Assembly (NCBI GenBank): GCA_001899315.1
Contig: MOYA01000004.1
Span: 1 to 54,476, forward strand
Length of the DNA: 54,476 nt
Origin: Candidatus Obscuribacter phosphatis
Lineage (GTDB): Bacteria > Cyanobacteriota > Vampirovibrionia > Obscuribacterales > Obscuribacteraceae
Reading direction: 5' to 3'
Under the pieces are notes generated by a model, which saw only the letters and a program-made list of their open reading frames with translations, was not told the DNA's origin and ran no database searches. Below are positions 34,127 to 42,163 of the stretch, piece after piece. How positions within the stretch are numbered: position 1 is the stretch's first letter; each line of letters begins with the position of its first letter. Position numbers and translations under genes: made by a program.

Positions 34127-34657
34127 CTAGGGAAGATATTTCTCCCAGGAGGGATGACTCATGCCCAGCTTCCGGAACATTGAAGCCCTGAAAGCCGCGA
34201 CATTGGTGGGATAGTGAGGGACGGGCGTGAGCAACATACCGGATTCCTCCAGGTTGCGACCGCCCTTTTTGTTGTTGCAGCGCGAGCAAGCCGTGACCAG
34301 GTTTTCCCAGCTGTTCTTGCCGCCCTGACAACGAGGGGTGACATGGTCAAGGGTGAGAGTCACCGCAGGACCGTGAGCCTTGCAGTAACGGCAAGTGTAG
34401 CCGTCACGGTGCAAGATGTTTCTGCGAGATGGAGCCAACCTCGGCGGCGGGCGCTTGTCCAATCCGGCATACAGTCCGGCAAGAGGATAGGGGCGCTTGA
34501 GCATTATCACTGCTGCTCGTTTGTCCGAACCATGCACATTAGCGTCATAGCTTTCGAGCACGGAGGCCTTGCCGGCAGTGATAAGCGAGAGGGCTCGTCT
34601 CCAGTCACAGATGTTGAGTGGCTCTTGCGAGCTATTCAGGACCAGAACTTTTGTCAT
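34127..34657 (-). CDS. HNH endonuclease, cyanobacterial-type
   Basis: A 176-residue HNH nuclease. It opens with VLVLNSSQEPLNICDWRRALSL, then PSRRNILHRDGYTCRYC with the first zinc cysteines (Cys89, Cys92), the catalytic LDHVTPR (Asp104, His105), WENLVTACSRCNNKKG with the second cysteine pair (Cys124, Cys127), and a conserved tail LEESGMLLTPVPHYP. This layout is common in single-copy chromosomal HNH proteins of cyanobacteria and relatives; the cellular role is not firmly known. No methyltransferase is nearby, so a restriction system is unlikely. The start follows AAGGTTGT. It lies downstream of the kinase gene on the same strand. Confidence 0.88.
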   Translation of the reverse strand: MTKVLVLNSSQEPLNICDWRRALSLITAGKASVLESYDANVHGSDKRAAVIMLKRPYPLAGLYAGLDKRPPPRLAPSRRNILHRDGYTCRYCKAHGPAVTLTLDHVTPRCQGGKNSWENLVTACSRCNNKKGGRNLEESGMLLTPVPHYPTNVAAFRASMFRKLGMSHPSWEKYLP

Positions 34658-34766
34658 ACAACCTTAGCGAAAGGCTCCGCCGACAAGCGTCGAACCAGTT
34701 CGCCCTCTCAGTTGGTTTCATTGAGCAAAACAAAATAAACTGCCTCTTGCCGCCGCCGAAGCAGAG

Positions 34767-35456
34767 CTACGCGCGAACGATCAAAGGCGCACGTGAGCGC
34801 TTTACGACAAATCGATTGCGATTGATCGATGCACCGTCCTGCGACTGGGCATTCGCCAGAACCAAAAGACGCCCCTCAGCCTGGCTGGGAAAGCCGGCTT
34901 TGAGTGTCATTGCATGCTGACGAATAACCGCCTCAGGCACTTGCCTGGCGCGCAACGCATTGCGTCGCACACATTCATCTACCGGCACATCGAGCACGAT
35001 ATTGGTGATATCGACATAGCCGCGCTCTCTGGCAGTGGCTATGGGCCCTTTGCGGTAGAACTGATTGAGATTGAGGTTATCGACCACAATCCGACGAGAC
35101 TGCCGGCAAGCCTCTTCCAGACGCTCGTAGAAAACCCGGTTCACCTCTTTGGGATCGCCGAGAATCGCTTCGTCGCCGTAGAGTTCCTTGCGAATGGAGT
35201 CCTTGTTGAGCCTCAACCAACCGCGGCTTTCGAAAGCCTCAGTGAGCGTGCTCTTGCCAGATGCAGGCAGACCGATGAGCATGACGAGCATGCCGGTGCC
35301 GACATTTCCAGCAGCAAAGCGCTTGCGCTTCGCCCAAGTCTGGTCGAAAGCATTCATGATCGACGAGAGCGCCACTTCCCTGCCGCGAAGACCGGCAAAG
35401 ACAGAGCCACCTCGATTGCCACGGATATCACCCTTGCGAACGCCGTTTTGGCGCAT
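34767..35456 (-). CDS. AAA_33-type P-loop kinase
   Basis: A 229-residue P-loop protein resembling polynucleotide-kinase/zeta-toxin-like AAA_33 enzymes. Walker A is GLPASGKST (about 62-70), followed by RLNKDSIRKELYGDE, the DNLNLNQFYRKGPIATARERG segment with a Walker-B-like acid, and a lid with RRNALRARQVPEAVI. The C-terminal AEGRLLVLANAQS... region is basic. It may phosphorylate a nucleic acid 5' end or a small molecule. The first 50 residues are basic and Gly-rich with no recognised domain. The start is set by GAGAGGAG, nine bases upstream of ATG 35456. A strong hairpin separates it from the paralogue pair upstream. Confidence 0.75.
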   Translation of the reverse strand: MRQNGVRKGDIRGNRGGSVFAGLRGREVALSSIMNAFDQTWAKRKRFAAGNVGTGMLVMLIGLPASGKSTLTEAFESRGWLRLNKDSIRKELYGDEAILGDPKEVNRVFYERLEEACRQSRRIVVDNLNLNQFYRKGPIATARERGYVDITNIVLDVPVDECVRRNALRARQVPEAVIRQHAMTLKAGFPSQAEGRLLVLANAQSQDGASINRNRFVVKRSRAPLIVRA

Positions 35457-35473
35457 GGGCACGTACTCCTCTC

Positions 35474-35530
35474 TGGAAAATGGCACCCTGCTTCCGCCCC
35501 GTTTTTTGACCGGAAGAGGAAGCAGGGTGC
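35474..35530 (-). terminator. Terminator after the shorter paralogue
   Basis: GCACCCTGCTTCC (35483-35495) pairs with GGAAGCAGGGTGC (35518-35530), a perfect 13-bp stem. On the minus strand it is followed by CATTTTCC. It lies 26 bases past the stop at 35556 and just upstream of the kinase gene. Confidence 0.75.
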
Positions 35531-35555
35531 GCTAGAACTAAAGGTGCCTCTCTGC

Positions 35556-36623
35556 TCAGCTCGAGCTCTTCGCGGCAGCGCTTGCGTGAGCAATGGCGCG
35601 GTCGGAAAGAGGCTTGTGCATCCAGAGATTGAAGGCGGAGATGTTGTCCTGCGGCCACTTGGGACCATGCAGGTTCAGCTCAGCGGGAATGAACTCATCC
35701 GGCAGACTCTGGATCACGCAGACCCAAGACTCTTGCTGGCGAGTCAGCTTCACCCCGCTCTCCTTGAGCTTCTTGATCCCCTTGTTGAACTCCTCCATGA
35801 GAGCAGCCATTTTCGGGTCGGAAACCCGATAACCCCACCACTCAGTGATTTTGTACACATGGTAGTGGCTGGAGCAGTTCTCGATGTAGTCGTAGCCGGT
35901 GCGTCGCGCCATGTCGTCGAAGACAGGCAAGAGCGCCTTGGCCACATCAGGGATGGGATTGCCGTACTGACCCGGTGAGCGACTCGACTTCCAAGCACGC
36001 TTGAAGAGTTCGAGGAACTTTTGGGGTTCTCCGACGAAACGGAAAGGATTCTCGACAAACCGGTCGAGTTCCTCATCACCGCAGGCATCCACCACCCGAG
36101 ATCCGGGCATGAATGAGTAGACCGACAGCTCCACCGAGCGGCTCTCTTCCGGCATGCCGGGCAGTGAGAGCGGGGCATTGATCGCCTCATCGTAGCCGAT
36201 GAAGTCGATAAGGGAGCAATCGTTTGCGGCACGGGTGCCGTCGTTACGCCTGTCGCGCAGCGCCACCTTGAAGATGAGCTGCGGCGATCGCAAGTCTCCG
36301 AACCAGCCGGAAACCTTGATCTTGAGGCGGTCGTATTTGATGGTCAGCGCGCCGTACTGAGTCTTGTAGAAACAGTTCACGTACGGGTAACGCACCTTCT
36401 TGGTGCTGCCGTCGATGACGTGCTGGTTGAGATTGGTCACCTCATCCCCAGCAAAATCGCCGATCACAGTATCACGGGTAGTGACTTTGACGGATTCCAC
36501 CGGACCGAGCATGGCCTTCACCTGAGGTGTGACCAGTTCGTTCCAGATTTCTTCCGGCGACAGACTGACAATCGGTGCGGGGCTGAGCATCTCGTGAATG
36601 TTCAGTTTCTTTTTGATTGTCAT
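35556..36623 (-). CDS. Unknown protein, member of a tandem paralogue pair
   Basis: A 355-residue protein that matches no family I can name. It is clearly homologous to the 369-residue product immediately upstream. Shared blocks, in order, are: GDEVTNLN, RYPYV, a central ALRDRR-DGT--ANDCSL-DF block, SVELS-Y--MPGSR-VD-CGDEELDRFV-NP--F, PGQ----PIPDV, GYD-IE---S-YHV, LTR-QQSWV---QSL and a C-terminal WPQDN-S---LWM-K-LS. No signal peptide or membrane helix is seen, so a soluble cytoplasmic protein is likely. The many acidic, Asn and Trp positions that are kept suggest a conserved fold. Start set by GGAG, seven bases upstream. Codons are C/G-ending, as in its partner. Confidence 0.75.
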   Translation of the reverse strand: MTIKKKLNIHEMLSPAPIVSLSPEEIWNELVTPQVKAMLGPVESVKVTTRDTVIGDFAGDEVTNLNQHVIDGSTKKVRYPYVNCFYKTQYGALTIKYDRLKIKVSGWFGDLRSPQLIFKVALRDRRNDGTRAANDCSLIDFIGYDEAINAPLSLPGMPEESRSVELSVYSFMPGSRVVDACGDEELDRFVENPFRFVGEPQKFLELFKRAWKSSRSPGQYGNPIPDVAKALLPVFDDMARRTGYDYIENCSSHYHVYKITEWWGYRVSDPKMAALMEEFNKGIKKLKESGVKLTRQQESWVCVIQSLPDEFIPAELNLHGPKWPQDNISAFNLWMHKPLSDRAIAHASAAAKSSS

Positions 36624-36697
36624 AACCAGACTCCAATCAGGAAGTCAGAAATGTTTAGGGAGGCTAAGCGAGAGCCCCCACAGAAGGTCAGCAGCCG

Positions 36698-36740
36698 AAT
36701 TAAACGAACTGGAGCGCTCGATGATGACCGAGCGCTCCAG
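36698..36740 (-). terminator. Terminator between the paralogues
   Basis: CTGGAGCGCTCG (36709-36720) pairs perfectly with CGAGCGCTCCAG (36729-36740) around an eight-base loop, with a minus-strand tail TTCGTTTAATT. It starts four bases past the stop at 36744. Each paralogue therefore has its own terminator, and the shorter gene may have its own promoter in the 120-base gap. Confidence 0.7.
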
Positions 36741-36743
36741 CTT

Positions 36744-37853
36744 TCACTTGCCAGCAGCGCCATCTGCGAAAACCATGTCGGGCTTGAAACCCTGGGCCTT
36801 CTCAGAGAGACACTTGTACATCCAGAGACAGCGGTCGCTGGTGTTATCCTGCGGCCACTGCAGAGTCTCCGAACTTTCACCCTTCTCGAAACGCAGAGCG
36901 GGGGGAATCTTCAAGACCGGGCGCAGGCTCTGCAAAGCCACAACCCAGGACTGCTGCGTGCGGGTGAGGGGATAGCCCGATTGACGGATATCATCCAACC
37001 CGCGACCCATGCGCGAGACCGCATCTTCCTGAGCAGAAGAGGCGAAGAGGTAACCGCCGGCGGTCGCCCAACGCGAGACATGGTAGTAACTGGCCGCCAT
37101 CTCGATGAGGTCGTACCCGTACTTGCGAGCCAGGTGTTCGAAACCAGGCAGAGCATGACGAGAGACATCGGGGATGGGAGCCATGGCTTGACCAGGAGCT
37201 CGCTTGGTCTGCATTGCCCTGTTGAACAGCGCCAGGTACCGATCCGGGTCGGACAGGAACTTGTTGGGGTTGGCCACGAAGCGATCGAGTTCTTCGTCGC
37301 CGCAGCCGTCCACGATGCGCGAACCAGGCATGTAACCGTAAATAGACAGTTCCACCGACTTGAGCGTGTTGCTCAGAGGCCTGTGGTAGTCGGGGTTGGA
37401 GTAAGAGAAGTCGAGGAGCGAACAATCGTTGGCCAGACTGGTGCCGTCGTGTCGACGGTCGCGCAGCGCAGCCTTGAAAATGAGCTCACCCTTGCCCTTC
37501 TCTACATCACCAAACCAGCAAGCCACCCATACCTTCTGGGGGTCTCGCTTGATGACGACCGCTCCATTCTCGGTACGGTACAAGTGATGAACATAGGGAT
37601 AGCGCAGCAAGTCATCACGCAAGACGCCGGCGGCGTCTCGGAGCTTGTGCCCGTTCAGATTGGTAACTTCATCGCCAGGGAAAACACCTTTGGTGGTTTC
37701 GATCCAGCGAGGGGTGTGGCTGCGCACGACTGGACCAAGGATGCCCTTGACCGTCGGAGTGAGCAGATGTTCCCAGATTTCGCGGTCGGTCACAGCAGTG
37801 ATGGCTGCTGGTTTCAACCGCTCAATTACAGAATCGTTTTCGATAAAGGACAT
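36744..37853 (-). CDS. Unknown protein, longer member of the tandem paralogue pair
   Basis: A 369-residue paralogue of the 355-residue protein downstream; the shared blocks are listed there. The N-terminal regions (about 1-45) and the stretch before the final WPQDN block differ most. It has no signal peptide or membrane segment. A strong AAAGGGGG ribosome site precedes the ATG. Codons are strongly C/G-ending, the transcript has a leader of several hundred bases, and each copy ends in its own hairpin, all signs of high expression. No enzyme signature is visible, so a structural or binding role is possible. The function is unknown. Confidence 0.75.
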   Translation of the reverse strand: MSFIENDSVIERLKPAAITAVTDREIWEHLLTPTVKGILGPVVRSHTPRWIETTKGVFPGDEVTNLNGHKLRDAAGVLRDDLLRYPYVHHLYRTENGAVVIKRDPQKVWVACWFGDVEKGKGELIFKAALRDRRHDGTSLANDCSLLDFSYSNPDYHRPLSNTLKSVELSIYGYMPGSRIVDGCGDEELDRFVANPNKFLSDPDRYLALFNRAMQTKRAPGQAMAPIPDVSRHALPGFEHLARKYGYDLIEMAASYYHVSRWATAGGYLFASSAQEDAVSRMGRGLDDIRQSGYPLTRTQQSWVVALQSLRPVLKIPPALRFEKGESSETLQWPQDNTSDRCLWMYKCLSEKAQGFKPDMVFADGAAGK

Positions 37854-38391
37854 AATTGCGTGCCCCCTTTAACTTTTTGGGTTTTGACACGCTGCTGTGC
37901 TTTTTATTGCGACGCAGCAAACCGAGCGCGGCGGCGACTTAGACAACGTCGCGGCCTGCGCCGGGCTCCATTCCTTTCCGAGGACCTCTCGGAGATAGAA
38001 AGCATCCTTAAGTTCTCGACTCCTGCGAGACGAGAGTACAGACGCAAAACTTCTCGCCCAGACTCACCGCGCTAAGTTCCCAAATGCAGCCCAAGGACGC
38101 CACCAAAGTGCACGTGCTTGAACGGTTTCCAAGCGGAAACATTAAGGGCAGGGATGAGAGCGGAGATTACTTGAGGAGAGCTTTCTATTTGTCGTTAGAG
38201 GAAATGGACCATAAAGCTAGAAAAAGGAGCTTATCTCTTTCAACAATCATGACAATTGATCTCGCTTGAATTATTAAAATTCAATCGAAAACCTTGAAAA
38301 CCGTGCCGCACAAGCCTCGAGAGCTGCGCAAGCTAGCGCTACCACTTGGCAACGCTCTGTTTAAGGGCCTTTCAGAATCTCAACTGGAGAG
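37854..38391. other. Gene-free region upstream of the paralogue pair
   Basis: About 540 bases with no supported coding frame; a 61-codon open frame on the plus strand lacks a ribosome site. It contains the promoter and leader of the longer paralogue and the end of the opine-dehydrogenase-like gene's transcript. No recognised motif or strong terminator is visible. Confidence 0.45.
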
Positions 38392-39795
38392 TTAGAAGCC
38401 AAGCCCGCGCGCGAGAGCCAGATCGGTGAGAGCTTCTCTGGGCAAACCGACCGTATTAGTGTCCAGCTGCCTAGTAGAACCAGCCAGCTCGCTGGCACCC
38501 ACCGAAGCAGCCATGACCACCATGGATTCTATGGACGGTACACGCACGCCCACCATCTGCCCAAGCTGGGTGAGAGGAACCAAAAACTCACCAACATAAC
38601 GGCTCAAGGTCTCCTGAGCAAAACTATAGGACCAATTTTTTTGAGCAGCAAACCAGGTGCCGCCTATCGATACTATTGCTTCAGCCAGGGTGACATCACA
38701 AACCGGACCCTGGGTCTCCCGCCCATCCACTTCCTCTCTCAGAGCAGCGGCAAAATCTACAGGACGACAACGAACAGCTTGAGCTAGAGCAGTCAACTCT
38801 TGTTCAATTTGCACAATCAAAGAAAGATTGGCTCTGTTCAAGAGTCTTGATAAATCTCCCAAGGACTCGACTCTACCACCGAGCAGGGCAGACAAGATAA
38901 AGACAGGGCGCAAAATCGAATGCACATCGAGCAAAGCGCGCTCAATCAAGCCGCTGGCAGGTATGACTTCACTACATAACTGGCTCGCCAACCAAAGCGA
39001 GCGCCTAGTCTCATTGAGAGAACCAGCCGCTACATTGGCTCGCAGACAAGAAACCGTCTTGATAGCCGTATCTATCTCACCGCTCACTGCAGCAAAAGGA
39101 AAATCCATTTCCAGTACATTGACTTGAATTTGCCGACCAGCCCTGAGAGCCAGTTGATGTTTAAATTCGAGGGCGGCAAAGAGTGGAGCACCAAGCAAAA
39201 TTACGGTACTACCTTCGGTGATATAGGGATACAACAAATCGAGAGAAGTAGCATAAGCACTGGAGCTGCAAGCAAAAACAAAAGACTGACTATAGTCACG
39301 ACCCGGATCATCATCAAATTCTTCCAGGTTTTGCACAAGCACATTCTCGCGCCGAAGAACCGATACAGCGTCGATAGATTGCTCAAGGTGCTCGTCTGCA
39401 GCAAGACCAGAAGCAGTTCTAGCAGCTTCAGCCAAGCTTGAAAGCACCCTAGCTGGATTATCCAAGCCGTCTGCTAAACCACCTAAACCAATTCTGCCTG
39501 TCCATGCTGAGAGACTGCGCGAGTGCCGTTTAGCATCTTCGAGAGCCTCTTCATTAAGCCTGGCAGCCAAGTGCCTCTTTACTGTTCGAAGAGAATTGAG
39601 CTTGTTCTGCCCCTCGAAAAGACCAGTAATAATGCGGGCTGTTATTCGATAAGAAGAATGTTCAGAAGCAAGCAGCTCTGCTAAAGCCAGCACACTAGGC
39701 TGGTCGCCCACGATTGTCACTTGGGCTGTTTTTGTTTCAGAGTTTGTGATCTCACTGACTGCACCTGCCGAAGCAGAGCCGGAGACCTTTTCCAT
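38392..39795 (-). CDS. Opine/octopine dehydrogenase-like protein
   Basis: About 467 residues. The central region reads like the NAD(P)-dependent opine dehydrogenase family: FACSSSAYATSLDLLYPYITEGSTVILLGAPLFAALEFKHQL corresponds to the segment after the Rossmann fold (this is an alignment by eye), and ERALLDVHSILRPVFILSALLGGR resembles the helical domain (PF02317) with its Asn/His-rich catalytic helix. The N-terminal nucleotide site is degenerate: QVTIVGDQPSVLALAELL lacks the GxGxxG pattern, so cofactor binding is doubtful. The start is uncertain; ATG 39795 has a GAGAA upstream, while a GTG at 39831 overlaps its own ribosome site. It is divergent from a reductoisomerase-like gene. The function is unknown. 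Confidence 0.5.
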   Translation of the reverse strand: MEKVSGSASAGAVSEITNSETKTAQVTIVGDQPSVLALAELLASEHSSYRITARIITGLFEGQNKLNSLRTVKRHLAARLNEEALEDAKRHSRSLSAWTGRIGLGGLADGLDNPARVLSSLAEAARTASGLAADEHLEQSIDAVSVLRRENVLVQNLEEFDDDPGRDYSQSFVFACSSSAYATSLDLLYPYITEGSTVILLGAPLFAALEFKHQLALRAGRQIQVNVLEMDFPFAAVSGEIDTAIKTVSCLRANVAAGSLNETRRSLWLASQLCSEVIPASGLIERALLDVHSILRPVFILSALLGGRVESLGDLSRLLNRANLSLIVQIEQELTALAQAVRCRPVDFAAALREEVDGRETQGPVCDVTLAEAIVSIGGTWFAAQKNWSYSFAQETLSRYVGEFLVPLTQLGQMVGVRVPSIESMVVMAASVGASELAGSTRQLDTNTVGLPREALTDLALARGLGF

Positions 39796-40123
39796 TTCTA
39801 TTGCGTTCTCAAGAAAACTCAGAACTGCCACCTCTTTGATAGAAGCAAAGCTTTATACAACCCGTAAAGCATAGAAAGAAACCATCGGGAAGACAAGACC
39901 AAACGAACAGGTTTAACCTGAAATTCTTCGGTCGCGAACTACCCTAAGTTTTAATGTTCTGCCAAGTAGTACTGCCTACTGCGTTTCATCATTTAATCTT
40001 GGCGAGGAGCCCGAGCAACATTTAGTGACACTACCACCACTACCAAAATCGGCCTGCTCGCCCTGCAAGTTTTCGGCCGCTACAATATGTAGATTGTCGC
40101 AAAAGCACTCGAAAGAAAATAAC

Positions 40124-41137
40124 ATGCACAAAGAAAGCAAACATGGCGCCCAAGTCTATTATGCAGAGCAAACCAATCTCGCCGCCCTTAAAGATAGAAC
40201 CGTGGCGGTGGTGGGATACGGCAATCAAGGCAGAGCACATGCTCTCAATTTGAAAGACAGCGGCATAAATGTCTGGGCGGCAGCAAGACGCGATGGCAAA
40301 GCCTGGCAGCAGGCAGAAAGCGACGGTATGCCGGTCGAGCCCATCGAAAAAGCTGTTGCCAGGGCAGATGTTATTGCTTTGCTTTTGCCCGACGAAGCTA
40401 TGCCGCCAGTGATGAACAAGGCGATCTTGCCTGTTCTTAAAGAACAGAAAGAACATAAGACCTTTGTTTTCGCCCACGGTTTTGCCATAAGCAATCGCAC
40501 CATAGACCTACCAGATCAAGCCGATATCGTGCTCGTCGCGCCAACCGGGCCAGGGCGACAGGTAAGATCGCTCTATTTGGAAGGCAAAGGACTGCCTGCT
40601 CTTGTAGCCGTAGACAAAGACAGCTCGGGGCAAGGACTAGCCACAGCCCTTTCTTACGCCCATGCTATAGGCTGCACCAGGGCCGGGGCGATCATGACCA
40701 GCTTCAGAGAAGAAACAGTCACCGACCTGTTTTGCGAGCAGGCGGTACTCTGCGGTGGCATGCCCGAGCTAATCAAAGCAAGCTTTCAAACCCTCATAGA
40801 TAAGGGCTATCAGCCTGAACTGGCTTATATTTCCTGTTTGAAAGAAGTAAAATTGATTGCCGATCTGCTCTTTAGCCAAGGCATAGACGGAATGCGCAGC
40901 GCTATTTCAAACACAGCAAAGTATGGCTCTGCCCTAGCCGGTCCCAGAATCATCAATGCAGACTCTGAAAGACGACTGGCCAAGCTTTTGAGCGATATAG
41001 AAGACGGCACTTTCGCCCGCGCCTTTGTCGAAGAAGCAAAAGAAGGCATGCCTGTGACAAAAGCCTTTGTCAAAAAAGAAGCCAATTCAAAACTGGCTAA
41101 AATGGGCAAGAAAATGAAGGAAACAGTGGTTTTTTAG
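40124..41137 (+). CDS. Ketol-acid reductoisomerase homologue with altered active site
   Basis: A 337-residue class I KARI (IlvC) homologue. The fold markers are clear: VVGYGNQGRAHALNLKDSG, LLLPDE, FAHGFAI (His118), REETVTDLFCEQAVLCGG (Asp201, Glu205), ELAYISCLKEVKLI (Glu241) and AISNTAKYG (Ser262). However, two residues of the usual active-site set differ: the lysine of VAPKGPG is Thr141 here (VAPTGPG), and the first glutamate of AYFExLHE is Ser237 (AYISCLKE). In normal KARI these help hold the two Mg ions and the substrate for valine/isoleucine synthesis. The enzyme may therefore have a different reaction or be a weak reductase. It is divergent from the opine-dehydrogenase-like gene and followed by a TPR gene. 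Start chosen at GAAAGAAAATAAC-ATG. Confidence 0.8.
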   Translation: MHKESKHGAQVYYAEQTNLAALKDRTVAVVGYGNQGRAHALNLKDSGINVWAAARRDGKAWQQAESDGMPVEPIEKAVARADVIALLLPDEAMPPVMNKAILPVLKEQKEHKTFVFAHGFAISNRTIDLPDQADIVLVAPTGPGRQVRSLYLEGKGLPALVAVDKDSSGQGLATALSYAHAIGCTRAGAIMTSFREETVTDLFCEQAVLCGGMPELIKASFQTLIDKGYQPELAYISCLKEVKLIADLLFSQGIDGMRSAISNTAKYGSALAGPRIINADSERRLAKLLSDIEDGTFARAFVEEAKEGMPVTKAFVKKEANSKLAKMGKKMKETVVF

Positions 41138-41230
41138 ACCAGCAGTCACAGATACTAATTCAAAAAGGGCAGAGAGATTAATCGAACAGAAGCCCAAAGA
41201 CTACTTTCTTGGTCCATATCAGGCAGCATA

Positions 41231-42079
41231 ATGCTGACTGGTAATTTCTCAGCTGCTCTAGGAAAGAGTGCTGACGTCAAGAATGCTGATAGTAAAACCG
41301 CCACTACAGGCAGTTCCACAGAGTATCAAGGACAGCTTGATCCTGAACTGCAGCGACTTTGGTATCTCTTTCACCAACGAGGAAAACGAGCCGCCGCACT
41401 GAATGAAACCGATTCTTTCATCAGAAGAGAACCGAACAAAATGTATCTGCACGCTTGGAAAGCCCGCATGCTAGCCGAGATATACGAAAGCGAAGCAGCC
41501 CTGCAGGAAGTGAATTTAGTTTTGCGCACTCTACCAAAAGACAGTCATGCCATAGCGATCAAGGCCAGAGTTTTGGCGCAGCTTTCACGCACCGAAGAAG
41601 CATGCCGAGATGCAAACACTGTTATTTCACTGGCTCCAGACAACGATTATGTTTTGGGCACCGCCTTGAGAGTGCTCAAGGACGCCGGTAGATTTACCGA
41701 AGCCCTTAAGGCCGCCGATTTGCTGGTCAAGATCAACCCGACAAACAATATCAACTTGAGTGACCGAGCCTTTTGCCTCAGTGAAATAGGTGGAAAGTCC
41801 AATTTAGAACAAGCAGTGAAAGATCTGACCAAAGTGGTCCAAACAACAGGTGTTCAGACTATTGGTTTTAAAAACGACATCAGATTGGCCAGCATTTATG
41901 TCCGCCTAGAAAAGTTCGCCTTGGCCGAAAAGGTCTTGATTGACTGCTGCAATCGATATCCAAATGCTCTTCAGCCTCTTCTCGAATTGATTAAACTGTA
42001 TGAGCATACCGGTCAAAAGGAAAAGGCCAAAGAGCAAAAGACGAAACTAGACCAATTGCAAAATGACCTTGGCATATGA
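41231..42079 (+). CDS. TPR-repeat protein
   Basis: A 282-residue protein with about five tetratricopeptide repeats between residues 35 and 275, for example LHAWKARMLAEIYESEAALQE and ALRVLKDAGRFTEALKAADLLVKINP. TPRs form helical scaffolds for protein-protein contact; no catalytic domain is seen. The first 35 residues are Ser/Thr/Ala-rich and have no clear signal peptide. The ribosome site is weak. It follows the reductoisomerase homologue by about 90 bases and converges on ppdK. Confidence 0.8.
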   Translation: MLTGNFSAALGKSADVKNADSKTATTGSSTEYQGQLDPELQRLWYLFHQRGKRAAALNETDSFIRREPNKMYLHAWKARMLAEIYESEAALQEVNLVLRTLPKDSHAIAIKARVLAQLSRTEEACRDANTVISLAPDNDYVLGTALRVLKDAGRFTEALKAADLLVKINPTNNINLSDRAFCLSEIGGKSNLEQAVKDLTKVVQTTGVQTIGFKNDIRLASIYVRLEKFALAEKVLIDCCNRYPNALQPLLELIKLYEHTGQKEKAKEQKTKLDQLQNDLGI

Positions 42080-42117
42080 TGCATCAAATAGCCGACGCCA
42101 GATGTCAAGAGGAAAAG

Positions 42118-42148
42118 ACAAAAAAGGGGATGGCTTTTGACCATCCCC
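42118..42148 (-). terminator. Terminator of ppdK, shared with the TPR gene
   Basis: GGGGATGG (42126-42133) pairs with CCATCCCC (42141-42148). On the minus strand a T-run follows; on the plus strand TCTCTTTC follows. It sits between convergent genes. Confidence 0.85.
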
Positions 42149-42163
42149 TCTCTTTCAAACTTG

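Noticed and set aside
34127-34657. Restriction-modification system around the HNH gene
   Set aside because: No methyltransferase or specificity gene is adjacent, and the HNH layout is that of a common chromosomal family.
36420-38075. 551-codon plus-strand frame over the paralogue pair
   Set aside because: Spans two real minus-strand genes and a terminator and has no domain signature, so it is an artefact.
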